Shown one piece after another: positions 24,213-37,554 of a DNA stretch of 64,000 nt; the first letter of the stretch is position 1; every line of letters begins with the position of its first letter. The notes under the pieces are model-generated. The model saw nothing but the letters and a program-made list of their open reading frames with translations. It did not search any database and was not told the DNA's origin. A program made the translations under genes and the position numbers. The stretch is from Cubamyces lactineus (Eukaryota > Basidiomycota > Agaricomycetes > Polyporales > Polyporaceae), in contig JACDTU010000001.1 of NCBI GenBank assembly GCA_022376465.1, positions 1,922,001 to 1,986,000 on the forward strand. The letters are read 5' to 3'.

Positions 24213-25162
24213 GTCGCGGTGCTGCAGGTTGGCGGTCTGCGGCCCGTGCGCCATCGTGTCTTCTCGCTTTTGATTGCGCACCTGCGCCTTTCGGTCGCAT
24301 TTACATTCCTGTTTTCGTAGTCTATGTACGCATGTAATACTATACGTTTGGATCAAAACCTCGCACTACTTCGTCTCCTGTGGCATCCGAAGTTGCCAAT
24401 ATGATATCGAGATGGCTCTCCAATGTCTCCATCGTCCGTTTAGCATCAGCTTGCGACACGACACCTGCAGATCATCGCCCCGCACGACTTCGTCGCAGCG
24501 TTTGAAGCAAAATGCACGCCCTCGTCTGGGCAATTGGCTTGGTCAATCATTCTATCACGTCCGGCAATGCAGACGTCTCCTATTACTTTTGGCAGCTCGG
24601 CGGCCAAACATCGTGATGCTCACAAGGCGACCATCACCCAAGCTGACACCGCAGGCGATGAACAATGAGGAAGCCATCCCGCTGCCCCATGTCTTGTTCT
24701 CGTCCACACGCTTTTGTTCTCTAAATCGCAGCCATCGTTGATGATCCATCACACCCGCCATGGAGTGAGCACAAACGCATCTAATATATAGAGAATAATG
24801 ATTGTCTGCAACCGATGAGGGGTGTACATCCTTGTAGGTAGTTTCGCCACAGAGATCGACTGGCCCGCTTGCACTGGGGGTGTACATCGCCGCCGTGACC
24901 AGGAGCCGCGCAGAAATAATAGAAGCAAAATCTCTGGAAGGTAATAAAATAACAACAACATCCGCCCGAAGGTGTGAAGCCTATGGTCACCTGCGGATAG
25001 CCCGAGACTCTCGAGGGCCTCCGGACGAACATGGGAGGAAGATCCGGCGCCAAGGAGAGACTAGACTAGTAGCTGTACATGGCGTATGCCTCCCAGGAAA
25101 AGTGAAGAAACACGAGACCAAGTTGGGGTATATTACGCGAAATTGCCCTGCGTAGGGGTTGT
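24213..25162. other. convergent intergenic region
   Basis: 950 bp between the IWS1 stop and the GPI-protein stop. It contains short open frames only, none matching a known family. It presumably holds both 3' UTRs. Confidence 0.55.
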
Positions 25163-26073
25163 TTAGAGCGCGACGGCCGCAACAGCACCGAGGACGGTGA
25201 CGAGGAGGGCGGACGCGGAAAACTTGACGGACGCGAACGCGCCGTTGGTGTCACCAAGGATGCCCTGGTTCGCAGCGCCAACGGCCGTCGCGCCGCCGTT
25301 GCCAGAGGGCACGCTGTTCGCGGAGGTACCAGTAGGGTCAGCCTCGGGGTTGATGGCGCCATCAGGGACAGTAAGGCTAACATAGAGTCAACTGATATCA
25401 GCTTCTGTAGCATACCAAGTGGGTGAAATATACATACGTAGTGCCAGACGTAGCGGCGGAGGTGGCGGTCTCAGTAGCAGCGGTCGAGCTTGCCTTGGTT
25501 GAAGCAGCCGCAGAAGAAGCAGCACCGGGCAAGCAGGAAGTATCGTTGCCCGCCTTGACGGTGATCTAGGAGGAAGAACGCATTGAGTACAGGCCCATGG
25601 ACGCCACGTGAGCAGGATGCTGTACTCACCTCACCGCTCCAACCCTCCTGGCCGTCGGAGTCGATAACGGAGATCATGACCTTGGTGCCTGCAGCGACGG
25701 CAGGCTTGACAGTGATGTGGTTGACGGTGTGGTCATCGCCAAAGTCCTGACTGTAGACATCATCGTATGAGACACGTCGAACCTACGCGTTGCTACGCCG
25801 GGCGGCTGTGCGTAACTTACATGGTCGTGCCGCAGGGATCCTCGGGGGAGACGAAGGCAACGTCGTACGTCTTGGCGCCAGTGCTGTCCCACTTGAGCTG
25901 GACGGAGTCGCACTGAACGGAGGCAGACAAGGTTAGGCTTTTCGCAGGTTTCACGGCCGAAGACAGGCATGTACCTGAGTGATCTCAGAGGGGGTGACGA
26001 CGGTGAAGTCGGCGAGAGCTCCCTGGATGGCGAGCGCGGAGAAGAGAGCGACGGAAACGAGAGTGGAGTACAT
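25163..26073 (-). CDS. secreted GPI-anchored Ser/Thr-rich cell-surface protein
   Basis: Predicted extracellular protein attached to membrane or wall. The start ATG at 26073 opens a signal peptide (MYSTLVSVALFSALAIQGALA). A beta-sandwich-like domain follows: DFTVVTPSEITQ, CDSVQLKWDSTGAKTYDVAF, EDPCGTTI, NHITVKPAVAAGTKVMISV and DSDGQEGWSGEITVKAGND. This resembles the Kre9/Knh1-like N-terminal (Ser-Thr-rich GPI) family. Two or three cysteine positions could form disulfides. A Ser/Thr/Ala-rich stretch and a hydrophobic C-terminal end (FSASALLVTVLGAVAAVAL) after a small-residue site fit GPI attachment. Four introns of about 60-100 nt interrupt it. The stop TAA is at 25163-25165. Function beyond the surface location is not known. 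Confidence 0.82.
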
Positions 26074-26544
26074 CGTGAGCGACGAGGAAGGGAGTGGAGC
26101 AGGGAGCTCAGGTGGCGGGCGGGGGCGTTATAAGGTGAGGGGGGGAAACGCGAGAGCGAGGCGGGCGTGGAAGATGGGAGGACGAGAAGAAAAGCAAAAA
26201 CGGGCAGCCTCCCCGCGTGGGCCCTGTAACGCGGCAACCGCACATCCGCCAAACACACGTCAACAACCCCCTCCGGCCGTGAGCCCCGTTCCTGATCCGC
26301 CCACCGCGTCTCGGCCTCGCTCTCCCGGCACGTCCCCCGTCGCGCTGATGCCAAGTGCCTGAGATAAATTCACAAAATCGGCATCCACGATCGTGATATT
26401 CAACGCCACGGCCCAAGACGCCGCCCAATGGCAACCGTCCGCCGTCTCGCCGTCCGCGCGTGTCTACATATACGCGCTGCACATACGTACTACTACGTCT
26501 ACCGCTCACTCTGCACCGGACACCCTCACCCTCTGCACCCGCGC
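26074..26544. other. intergenic, promoter of the GPI protein and 3' flank of citrate synthase
   Basis: 471 bp with no gene. It includes the TTATAA box at 26128-26133. Confidence 0.55.
26128..26133 (-). promoter_or_regulatory. TATA-like box of the GPI-anchored protein gene
   Basis: TTATAA, reading CCTTATAACG on the minus strand, lies about 55 bp before the ATG at 26073. Confidence 0.5.
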
Positions 26545-29326
26545 TCAGAGCTTGCTCTTCCCCTTGAACGTGGCCAGCATCGTCCGTTTCGTAATCCTGT
26601 GCCCGACACCGGTGTTAGCATGAGTTCACGTCCGCACACGCCCGCGCCGCACGAATCAACCACGCTCCGCGCCCGCGAGCTCGTGTACTTACCCTCCGTG
26701 CTCGACCCTCGACGGCGTCTGCTTCGGGCCCTCCACCAGCGCGCGCTCCTCGACGGGCACATAGTCGCGCTTTGCAGGCCCGACGTACACCTGCACACGG
26801 GATCACCATCCATCAGTACGAACAAGTCGACAACCGCGCGACGCGCGACCACGCTGCACCGCCTCCGCCCCCCTCGGAGGTAACGACGCCCGAGCTCGAG
26901 GCAGGGCTAAGGACGTTATGGCGGATGCAACGTCCATCAGCGGGAACGTGGGGGAGGCGGACATACCTGCCGTGGGCGCCAGATCTTCACGCCTCCGTCC
27001 TGCAGCATCATCTGCCGCCAGTGCGCGAGCCATCCGACCACCCGGGGAACCGCGAACAGGACCGGGAAGAAGTCCAGTGGGAAGCCTGCCAAGGAAGAAT
27101 TATGACGACGGCACGGCGTTAGTGGACGTTATGCATCACCCCGCCCCGGGGGCATTGGTCGTTAGAGGCACCGAGCCCCCGAAGAGCGCGAAACGCCGAG
27201 ACTTACCCATAGCGCGGTAGATGAGGCCGCTGTGCATGGTGTGGAATTGGTTAATTATGAGCGCACAGCGTCGAGCCGCGATTCCCCGAGCGACTCACCT
27301 CCTGCAACAAGGTGGTCGAGGTCAGCGCCCTGCGTAGCCCCATGCCAAAGAAGTGAGGTGATAGGACGTACCAAAAGTCCACGTTGGGCGCAAGCTTCCG
27401 CTTGATGAAGTACTCATCCTTCATCGCTGCATCGTGCAATGCCATGGCCGTATCGAGTAATGCGTCTCGTCCAGTCCTGATCAACATCGTTGACTTCAAA
27501 AGACGTTCCGATGGGCTAAATCATACGACGTACACTTTGAACACCTCATCTGCTGTCTTGCGAACGATGAACGAGCGCGGATCTGACTGTAACACTGTCA
27601 ACGACAGTTCGCAGTCCGGCACCCGGAACAAAAGCACGCACTGTCTTGTAGACACTGTTACGAACATTCGCGCGTCAGAGGCATAACTCCGCACTCCACT
27701 GTTCATGCGCATGTACGCACCGATGGCCGAATCCGGAGAGCGTCTTCTCTTTCTTCTTGACAGCTTCAATAAACGCTGGTACATTCTCCGGGCTGAATTA
27801 GTGAGAAATGCGTGTCAACACATGGCACGGGATATGTTCTCACCTCCCTATAGATATAAGCATACGAATGACGGCCTCATTCGCTCCACCTGAGGTATGT
27901 TTTATCAGAACGCGGGCTTCATTAGTTCGCAGGGAAGAAGGAATACCGTGGAGAGGTCCGCTGTAACGCAACGCGCGTCACTTCATGTGTCGGACACATT
28001 CAGGTCTTGGAACTTACTATAATGAAGCACATCCAGCCCTGTCACGCGCATCCGCTGTTATGTGAGAACATGCTTCTTGGTGACCAGCAAGATACATACG
28101 CGATGGCTGAGTAGGGGTCAACGAGCGAGCTGCCCGTCTGCAGCACCGTCGTACATGACGCGTTGAGTTCATGATCGGCGTGGATGAGGAACAGCACGTC
28201 CAGTGCCTTCTCGAGTACGGGGTTGGGAGTATAATTCTCTTCTCCAATGTGGTCCATTTGGTAGAGGAACCTGAGAGCGAGCGTGTCCGTCAAGATAACT
28301 TCGGCATGAAGGAGTACAAGACAGAGTCACGTACGAGCCGGTGTAGCTGAGGCCAGTGGGAGGCGTCACGAAGTTCCGACCCTGACGCACACGATATGCC
28401 ATACTAAAGTCACAAAGTCAGCGCATTCACCCGCAAAAACGCATCGTCATCTCGCCGAACTCACGCTGCAAGAGTGGTCGCCTTCCCAATCAAACGGTAA
28501 ATCTGCCTGTCCATAGTCTCGAGCGACGCCCTGTCGCCCTTGGTATAGAGCCGCTGACCCTGTAGAGAGGGATTGGCCTCGCTGTAGTATGACCCGAGCA
28601 TCGCAAATGCGCTCGTGAGCATGCTCATGGGGTGGGCGTCATATCTATAGCAACGCCACGCCGGTCAACCACATGGAATAAAACTATGCAAGGGATGTCA
28701 ACGTCAACCCACCTGAAAGACCTGAAGAAGCCCTCCGCGTCGGAGTGCATGACGGAGTGTCGCATCACTTCGCTCTCAAAGAACTTGTACTGGTCTTTGG
28801 TGGGGAGGGAGCCATAGATGAGAAGGTACGCCGTCTCGAGGTGGTTGGAGTGGAGAGCGAGCTGTTCGATAGGGTATCCTCTGAATGAAGTTTAGCGTCC
28901 CTGATCTCGACGTACAGACACTTTCACAGGTACTCGCCTGTAGCGGAGAACTATGCGGAGAGGATTATGAGTACCATAGCACACAAAGCTTTACAATAGG
29001 TCCACATACCGCCAGCTTCTCCGTCAATATACGTGATCTCACTGCGGATCACAGCAGTGTTCAGGAAACCCTTGTCCTGGACACGGAGTCCCTTCTCGGT
29101 CTCGTTCTCCTCCCGCTCGCCCGGTTTCCTCGGGGCCGTCATGGCCTTGAAAGCCGTGGCAGGAATCGCATTGTCTGCGATACTAACACAACGTCGTTGA
29201 TCATGGTCCTACTACTCAGCTATGATCTCATACTCACGGAATGGTGTAGACCTTCCCCGTGCGATTGTCCCGGACAGTCAAGCTATCCTGGGGGGTATTC
29301 TCTCCTTGCTGCGCGGGGCGGCCCAT
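26545..29326 (-). CDS. citrate synthase with C-terminal SKL peroxisomal signal
   Basis: Condenses acetyl-CoA and oxaloacetate to citrate. The start ATG at 29326 gives MGRPAQQGENTPQDSLTVRD then NRTGKVYTIP, with no mitochondrial presequence. Later exons carry KGFLNTAVIRSEITYIDG, RYRGYPIEQLALHSN, GSYYSEANPSLQGQ, MDHIGEENYTPNPVLEKALD, HADHELNASCTTVLQTGSSL, GPLHGGANEAVIRM, GFGHRVYKTFDPRSF and [20 protein letters not shown]. The three citrate synthase catalytic positions (His in HGGANEA-adjacent and GFGHRVYK blocks, Asp in NVDFW) are in place. The last exon reads ITKRTMLATFKGKSKL then TGA at 26545-26547, so the protein ends in SKL, a PTS1 peroxisome signal. It thus looks like a glyoxylate-cycle, Cit2-like isoform. 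About ten introns. A 2-methylcitrate synthase role is a less likely alternative. Confidence 0.92.
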
Positions 29327-29932
29327 GACTAGTACACTGCAGACGAATAGCGCTCAGGTGGTGGTATAAACGAAGATGAAGCAGATGTATCCTTGGGGCT
29401 TGTGCGGCCTCCGGGAGTGGTATATATGCGAAAGAAGCTGAGGCTGGCGCGCCCCAAGGGATGCGAATTGGGCGAGAGACGCTGGAGGCAGTAGGACGCG
29501 CTCTGATCCGGGCTTTTCACATGCCTATGACGCGTCGTGGTCACGCGACGCGCGTTAATTAAACGACGCGTCTTGCTGGGCGTCTCTCTTCCTTGGCGCG
29601 GTGCTGTCTCTCCTGCTCAGTGCTCTCGGACGCGTCGCAGACATACCAGTGCGTTCAACGCATCGATGCGCGCACGAACGATGTTATGATGAGGCGCTAC
29701 TGCTGTCGCGGTCCTAAAGCAACACACTAGAGGTCCGCTGCTATGCTATTACGACATCTCGGCATGCCATTACTTGGACCGGGTACTGTGGACGGGCTTA
29801 TTAGTACTGCTGCATGCCACGATCGGTGATCCCATACTCCCGACCCGGTCGTGAGCCTTGCAAGTTGCATCCCCTCCATCCCCAAATACCTCACGTCGAT
29901 CCCTCCACAACTGACCTTGCAACGAACACACC
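29327..29932. promoter_or_regulatory. bidirectional promoter region, citrate synthase / MDR reductase
   Basis: 606 bp between divergent starts. It contains a TATATA box for citrate synthase (29421-29426, about 95 bp before its ATG) and three copies of GACGCGTC at 29529-29536, 29565-29572 and 29629-29636. These contain ACGCGT, the core of the MBF-type (MCB) site. Confidence 0.6.
29421..29426 (-). promoter_or_regulatory. TATA box of citrate synthase
   Basis: TATATA, about 95 bp upstream of the ATG at 29326 on the minus strand. Confidence 0.5.
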
Positions 29933-31412
29933 ATGGCACCCGCGCAGTACACCCGCATCACGCTCGCAGAGCGGCCCAAGACCAGCATCACCTCCAGCAC
30001 CTTCAAGCGTGAAGTCGTGCCGTTCGACCTCAAGCCGGGTCCGAAGCAGATCCTCGTCAAGGCGCACTACGTCTCCATCGACCCCGCCATGCGTGGATGG
30101 CTGAACGACGCGCGCAGCTACGTTCGCCCGGTGCAGATAGGGGAGGTTATGCGCGCGGGTGTGATTGGGGAGGTTCTCGAGGCCGGCCCTGGGAGCAAGT
30201 TCGCAAAGGGGGATATTGTGTCTGGAGTATTTGGTACGGGTCTCCTCAACGTACGCGCACTCGCGGGACGTTGACCTGTGCGTAGGCTGGCAGGAGTATG
30301 GCGTGTTCGATGACAAGGCCGCAGAGAAGATTCAGTGAGTGGACACAAGATATTTTAGAGGGGTTCCTTCTCACCGCTTCGCGCATCATAGTACTCAGCC
30401 TGGGGTAGACATTCTGGATTACCTAGGGCCTCTTGGTTCCACAGGTACGTTCATATAGTTGGACGACTTCTCGTGAGGTGTACTCACATACTACTAACAG
30501 GGTTAACTGCGTACTTTGTACGTTGACGTTCTTGGTGCAGCCCAGTAACGAGGCTGATGTTGTCCTAGGGTCTCCTTGACGTAGGCAAAGTGAAAGCGGG
30601 TGAAACGCTGGTCGTGTCCGGTGCCGCAGGCGCGACGGGCTCCGTGGTATGCCAAATCGGCAAGAAGAAGGGCGCAAAAGTCTACGCGATTGCAGGGTCG
30701 CAAGACAAGTGTGACTGGCTCGAGAAAGAGCTTGGGGTCGACAAGGCGTTCAACTACAAGAGCCCGACGTTCTTCGATGACTTCCGCAAGACTGTCGGCT
30801 ATCTGGACGTGTACTTTGACAACGTCGGCGGTGACATTCTCAACTATATGCTGACGAGGCTCAAGCCCAAGGCAAGGATTGTACTGTGTGGTATGTCTGT
30901 CTGGTCTGCATTTGTGGAATTGAAGTTGACGAAACTGCGCAGGCGCTATCTCTGACTACAGTAAGACGGCTCTCAAGTAGACCATTCATTGTGTGCCTGA
31001 CATATTTTGCTCAGACAAAGCCAAGCCTAAGGGGCTATCATCATATACCAACTTGATTGCACAGCGCGCCCGGATAGAAGGATTCATCGTGTGAGTGGAC
31101 TTTACACTAGGGCCTTCGTCTCCACTTTCTCACAGCATTCTGTTGACCCGCATAGTTTCGACTACGCCGCCCGGTATCCCGAAGCACAGCGCGAGCTCGC
31201 CTCGTGGCTGCAAGATGGCAGCCTGAAGCGGAGGTTCCACATTGTCAAGGGCTTGGACAAGGCGCCAGACGCGTTGAACCTGTTGTTCAACGGAGGGAAC
31301 ACCGGAAAGCTGTGAGTGTGCTCGTTTCGAACTTGAAATTGAGAGCATGCGGAGCTGATTACTGTTGACTTGCAGTGTCGTGCAGGTTTCCGACGTGAAG
31401 GCCAAGTTGTAG
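29933..31412 (+). CDS. MDR-family NADP-dependent alkenal/enone reductase (zinc-independent)
   Basis: Member of the leukotriene B4 12-hydroxydehydrogenase / alkenal double-bond reductase branch of medium-chain dehydrogenases. It reduces the C=C bond of reactive alpha,beta-unsaturated aldehydes or ketones with NADPH. The first exon reads ITLAERPKTSITSSTFKREV, VKAHYVSIDPAMRGWLND and QIGEVMRAGVIGEVLEAGPG. Short exons follow (WQEYGVFDD; DYLGPLG; GLTAYF), then a long one with the NADP-binding loop VSGAAGATGSVVCQIGKKKG, a YFDNVGGDILNYML block and KARIVLCG. The end is YPEAQRELASWLQDGSLKRR, DALNLLFNGGNTGKL spliced to VVQVSDVKAKL, TAG 31410-31412. About 345 residues. No structural or catalytic zinc ligand clusters are seen, consistent with the subfamily. 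It shares a promoter region with the peroxisomal citrate synthase. Confidence 0.9.
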
Positions 31413-31523
31413 CGTTTGTCTTGATTACATGACAATGATGTCGGGGCGCTGTAGTGTATGGGTTATGGGATTCCCATCCGTAGTGAACAATCTTAGCACT
31501 CTTGAATATTAATGGTCTTCTAG

Positions 31524-32597
<1,074 letters not shown>

Positions 32598-32885
32598 GCT
32601 GCAGGTTATGCAGCCTTCTCGCCCAACATACTACCTCACGCCGAGTCGCCGACAGTCCTATTCAGAGGATACATGCGCAAGAAATAGATGCATGTAACGC
32701 CTCAAGACGTCTCCCGCTCACATACATATATTCTACAACGTGTATACTATACAGGACCTCCGTCGGAATTCCAAAGTTCCAGGAAGATATCATATCGTAT
32801 CGTATACGGATGGAAAGGGGTACTAGTATCGGGCGAATAACAAGATGACCACAACTCTTGTACATGTATAAACAGTGCTCCCTCG

Positions 32886-35800
32886 TTACCGCTTCTCCTT
32901 GACGTAGAAATGCAGCACGAGGTAGCTTGCGACCGTGAACGTCCCGAAGAAGATACCCAACAAGCTTATGTTTGGCCACCAGAACGACTAGACGTAACGC
33001 CATCAGAACCATTTTGAGAATGATCGATGCTAAAGGACTGACCTCTGCGCGAAGGCCGAACGTCGACAAGATGGCAGCAGCAGGCACGTCGATATTGACG
33101 CCGTACTTCTCTTCGTGAAGCTGAAGGTACCGAAGCTCGTTCACCGCGAGCGCCTCGAACGCAGCGTGGAAGAACGAGACGGTGTGCAGCCACTGGAACG
33201 CGGCAGGCACCGACTTGCGGTTGATGAGTAGCCCCGTGAACAGCAAGCTACGAACGAGTCCGTCAGAAAGACGGAATAGGGAAAGGAAAAGCGAGGGAAC
33301 GTACTTGAAGAGCATGATGAGCGTGCCAACGAGCGACGCGACGCTGGTGCTCGAGAACGCGATAGAGAGCAGCAGGATGACGCTCGCAGTCGTCAAGTTG
33401 AAGAGCACGAGCGTGAGCATGAACTTCCAGAAGATCGCCACCTCCGGTACCAGGCCGATCCAGCCGTAGATTATGCCGCCAAAGACCAAGGGGGGCACCA
33501 CGCGTAGCGGCAGGATGTCGAAGAGGATCTAAGAGGTACGAAGGTCAGCAATTCTTGCTCCTCGTACACGGTAAATCAGATGTACCTTGGACGCAAAGTA
33601 CGTGAACGACGAGTAGTAGCCATTAGCACTGTAAGCGTATCTTGTAAGTGGGACTTCGAGGCCAGAGCGTCGACGGATTCATACCGTTCCCGCATGAACA
33701 AGATCCTCTCATTGGCGAACAAGTTCAGACTGGACAGACAAGAGAAGCCAAAGAGCGCAAGCGTGAAGAAGAACACGCCCAAGCGGTTCTGGAATCCAGC
33801 GATATCGTTCGTGATGTTCTGGAAGAAGAACCCGCAGATCACTGCACATCCCACGGCCTGTCAGCGACCCTTCCCGAAAAGACCAGCGGACGATGAGAGG
33901 ACGTACGTGCGACGGTGATAGACGAAATGTAGTGCGTGGCCAACAGCGCTGGGTCGCGATACAGGTTCTTAAACGCGCGTCCGCTCAGGATCCTGAACTG
34001 CGTTCCCCAGCTCGCACGCTTGCGGCCCCTCGTGATGCTGCTCTCGACCGCGACGTCCGGCAGCTCCGCCGTGCCATTGCCATTGCCCGCACCATTACCC
34101 TGGGCAGCCGGTGCACTCGCAACCTCCGCGATCTCGGCCTGCAGCTGCTCCGCGATCTCGCTGTTCTTGAACGCCTCAATGAGCGCGGCAAGCTTGGGCG
34201 GGACGGGCCCGTCGGCGGCGTGCGCCGAGGGCGCGATCGCCTCGAGGAGACGCGTCGTCTGCCGGCGGAGGTACGCTGTGGAGGAGTGGATGGACCCGGC
34301 GCGGGTCGTGGACTCGGTTCCTTCACCACCCACGTGAGAGGCGCGATAGGTAGAGTGCAAAGAGATGGACGACGAACGGTCACGGGCAAAGGCGCGCTCC
34401 TCGTCGCGGATGTTGGAGTCTTCCTCGTTGGGCTGCGCCTCTTCTGCAGGCGGGCTATCTAGTGACCGTGGTTCCATTCCCGCTTGCATCGTGAGGTCGA
34501 CTACGGACACGGCGGTCAGTACTGGGGCGGATGAAGCCTGAACGTCAGGGCGTACTGAGGAAGTCTGCGACGTTGAAGCCGAGAGGGCATGGGTGACCGA
34601 TCTCCGCAAGGTAGTCTGTGACCTTGTCAGCTTCGCCAGAGTAGATGAGCTTGCCCTGCGCGAGGACGATTAATTGATCGAAGAGAGAGACGATGTTGCT
34701 GCGAGGCTGGTGGATGGTGAACACTACAGTGCGGTTGTAGTCGCGTGCAAGCGAGACCAGGCTGTCGATGACGCTCAGTGCGTTGTAAGCGTCGAGACCT
34801 GCAGAATGGTTAGATATCATGGCGGGGTATGTGCCAGATGCTCAATCAAGTCCTTACCGCTAGTAGGCTCGTCCAAGAACAGGATCGACGGGCTTGTGAC
34901 CAGCTCGCAAGCGATCGAAACTCGGCGCTTCTCACCTCCAGAGATGGAACGACGACCTGATTGCGTTGTCAGCATACTACACCGGATAAGTGCGCAGACT
35001 GAGCTCACCAGTATCACCGATGCGCGAATCCTTGATACCCAAGATGCCTAACTCGTTCATCGTCTCGAGCGTCCGGTACTTCTTCGCCTCAAGACTCATC
35101 TCTCTCGGCAACCGCAACAGCGCCGAATATAAAACAGTCTCATACACAGTGAGCGTGCTCATCAGCGTGTCCTCCTGATCGACGAAGCCCATGACCTTTT
35201 TGAAGTCCGCGTCCGCGATCTCGCGGCCGTTTACAAGTGTCGTCCCGCTCACGTTGCCCTTTTTGTTCTTGCGTGCGAGGATGTCGAGGAACGTCGACTT
35301 GCCCGCGCCGGACGCGCCCATGATCGCGAGCAGCTGGCCCGGCTTGGCGGAGCCAGAGATGTTGTCGAGGATCGTCTTCCCGCCGAGCGTATATGAGATG
35401 TTGGAGAAGTGGAGGGAGGCGGGGACGTGATCGGTCATAAGCTTCGCGGACTCATTCTCGGGCAGGCGAATAGCGCCAAAGTCGCTGGAGCGCGCTCGTC
35501 CAGCCCACCAAAGGACTGATCCCTGAGTGAGTATCGAGTATTGGGTGTGCTATGACGAAGTACGTACCTGCAGAAACAAGGATCACGATGACACCAGCAC
35601 CAGCCATGCTCAGAGCGATGAAGACAGTGTTGTCCGGTTTCGGAGGAGGCTATATTCACAGTCAGTGGCAACACCAATCGTATCTCGCGACTACACTTAC
35701 CTCGTAGCCAGGGACTTGGGAGTAGTGCAGACATTCGCCGCCTTCGCATTGCAGCGTGATGTAACTGTCCCCGAAGAAGGTCATGATGAGATCGTTCATG

Positions 35801-36992
35801 CCCGGTTCCTCGAATCTGCAGCCTTGGCCTGTGGTACAGCTGAACGAAGCGGGGCCCTTGATATCTTCCTTCAAGAAGTCGGTGATATCTGGTGCGTCGA
35901 CCAGTAAGCACGTTATGTCTGCGATAGTAGCGTATGCGGACCCACCAAGGCTGCCGTCTTCACCGCAAATAAACCTGCCTGGCACGCACTTGCACTCGAT
36001 CTTCTCGCAGTCGTAGAAGGTCGAGTTCTTGTCGTAGCCCCGCTCCGCCCTGGATTCGCATTGCCGAAGTTCGCAGTAGAACGATTCGACTTGAGCTGTC
36101 CAGAACTGGAACTGACATGTGTCATCCTCCTTATCACAGCTGAAAGTCACCTGAGGTGGACGATCAGGGAGCATGTCCAAGATCTTGCGGTCTGAGAGGA
36201 GGATGAATAGTGTACTTGGACAACACTGCGATTATACGCACTCGTAACGTTGCACATCTGATGGTTGTTGAAGACCGTCTCTCCGCCTTTGTAACAGGTC
36301 ATGTTGCCAACTCTATCGTCGTCTCCGATAGGTTGTCCGCGGAGAGGAAATCCAACGCAAGCATCATCCGTCTTGCACACTGCGTGACTAGCAATGAGCT
36401 TGCGCCGAATGATTGCAGGCGAGTCTAGCGCTTGAGTGTCCACGTACCATTGCAGTTGATTCCACCCCATCCATCCTTGCATTCGCACTGTTTCCCATCC
36501 TCCCGTTGCCTACGATGCTCCCCGTCTGCGAGAGAGTCGCATTCTACATAATGTTCAGCTGAGCTGAATGAGCGCGTGAGTACGATAGGTACGTACGAGG
36601 CGTCAGACAATCTATGCCAGCCCATCCTGGGGGACATTTGCATTGGCCGTCGAACTTGGAACACTCTCCAAAGTTACCACAGGTGAAGGCATCTAGCTGG
36701 CAATTGAAGCAGGGCGGACAGCGTTCTGTGCGCAGGGAAATAGTACGTTAGTCTCATATGTAAGAAGCAAGTAGTGCCGACATTACCTGGTCTACCGTTC
36801 ACGACCTCCAAAGGCTATTGCACTATTGAGATGTTGCATTTACAACATATATGGCATACCACATACCGAGAGAGATTGTTGATTGAGAGAATAGCCGTAG
36901 GGAACGGTCCTATTTCCAGCATAGACATTCTGAGACCACAGCAACAGCAAAGATGCCGGGAGAACCCAGCGATGCAAGCCGAGGGAGAGCAT
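32886..36992 (-). CDS. ABC-G transporter with Cys-rich (EGF-like) ectodomain, Adp1-type
   Basis: Half-size ABC transporter like yeast Adp1, substrate unknown. The start ATG at 36992 opens a signal peptide ([20 protein letters not shown]). A cysteine-rich extracellular region follows with [20 protein letters not shown] and [12 protein letters not shown], an EGF-like pattern repeated as [13 protein letters not shown] first membrane span ([20 protein letters not shown]) leads to the cytosolic ATPase: Walker [11 protein letters not shown]-loop segment [10 protein letters not shown], signature [13 protein letters not shown], Walker [13 protein letters not shown] and H-loop [10 protein letters not shown] Ser/Ala-rich linker precedes the ABC2-type membrane domain ([27 protein letters not shown]). 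It ends VKEKR, TAA 32886-32888. About 1,050 residues and some fifteen introns. Head-to-head with the UPF0014 gene. Confidence 0.92.
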
Positions 36993-37554
36993 GATGGGGC
37001 AAACGGGAGAACGGCTTCTGCTTCTCCCAGCCGGGATATGTGGGATAAGTACGTAGGCCTGTTGACAGCAGCACAGTCAAGGTTCGGTTGGCAGAGCCCA
37101 GACACAGGGTAGCCAGGCAGGCGAAGTGATGGTGGTAAAGGACCAAGCCAGGAACCGCGCTCGCTGTCGCGGATGGCGAGCAGGAGTAGTAATCTGCCTT
37201 GTATGTACTTGTCCACACTGCGGGGGACAGTGCACAGGCTGGAGGCGGAGTCACCGGGCCTAACGCGGCTCGACACGGTGAGGTCAGATCGCGATCTGGG
37301 ATTGGAGCTCCGCGTGTAATCGCCCCTTGATTAGATAGACGCGCAATGCGCTTGCGATGAAGTCATAGCGCCGGGGAATCTCCCAGTCCTTCTCAATTGG
37401 TGGCGGTCTTCAACGGCATGCAAATCCAACTCCTACCCAGGCTTGCCTGCCCTGAGCCTTCCAGTTGTACTCGTCCCTTTGCTACCAAGTCTTCTGAATC
37501 TTTGCCTGGAGAGCCTCTGTCTGTATCGCCAGAATACCTTCCTAATCTACCAGC
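36993..37554. promoter_or_regulatory. bidirectional intergenic region, Adp1-type ABC / UPF0014
   Basis: 562 bp between divergent starts; both promoters must lie here. No clear TATA box is seen. Confidence 0.5.
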
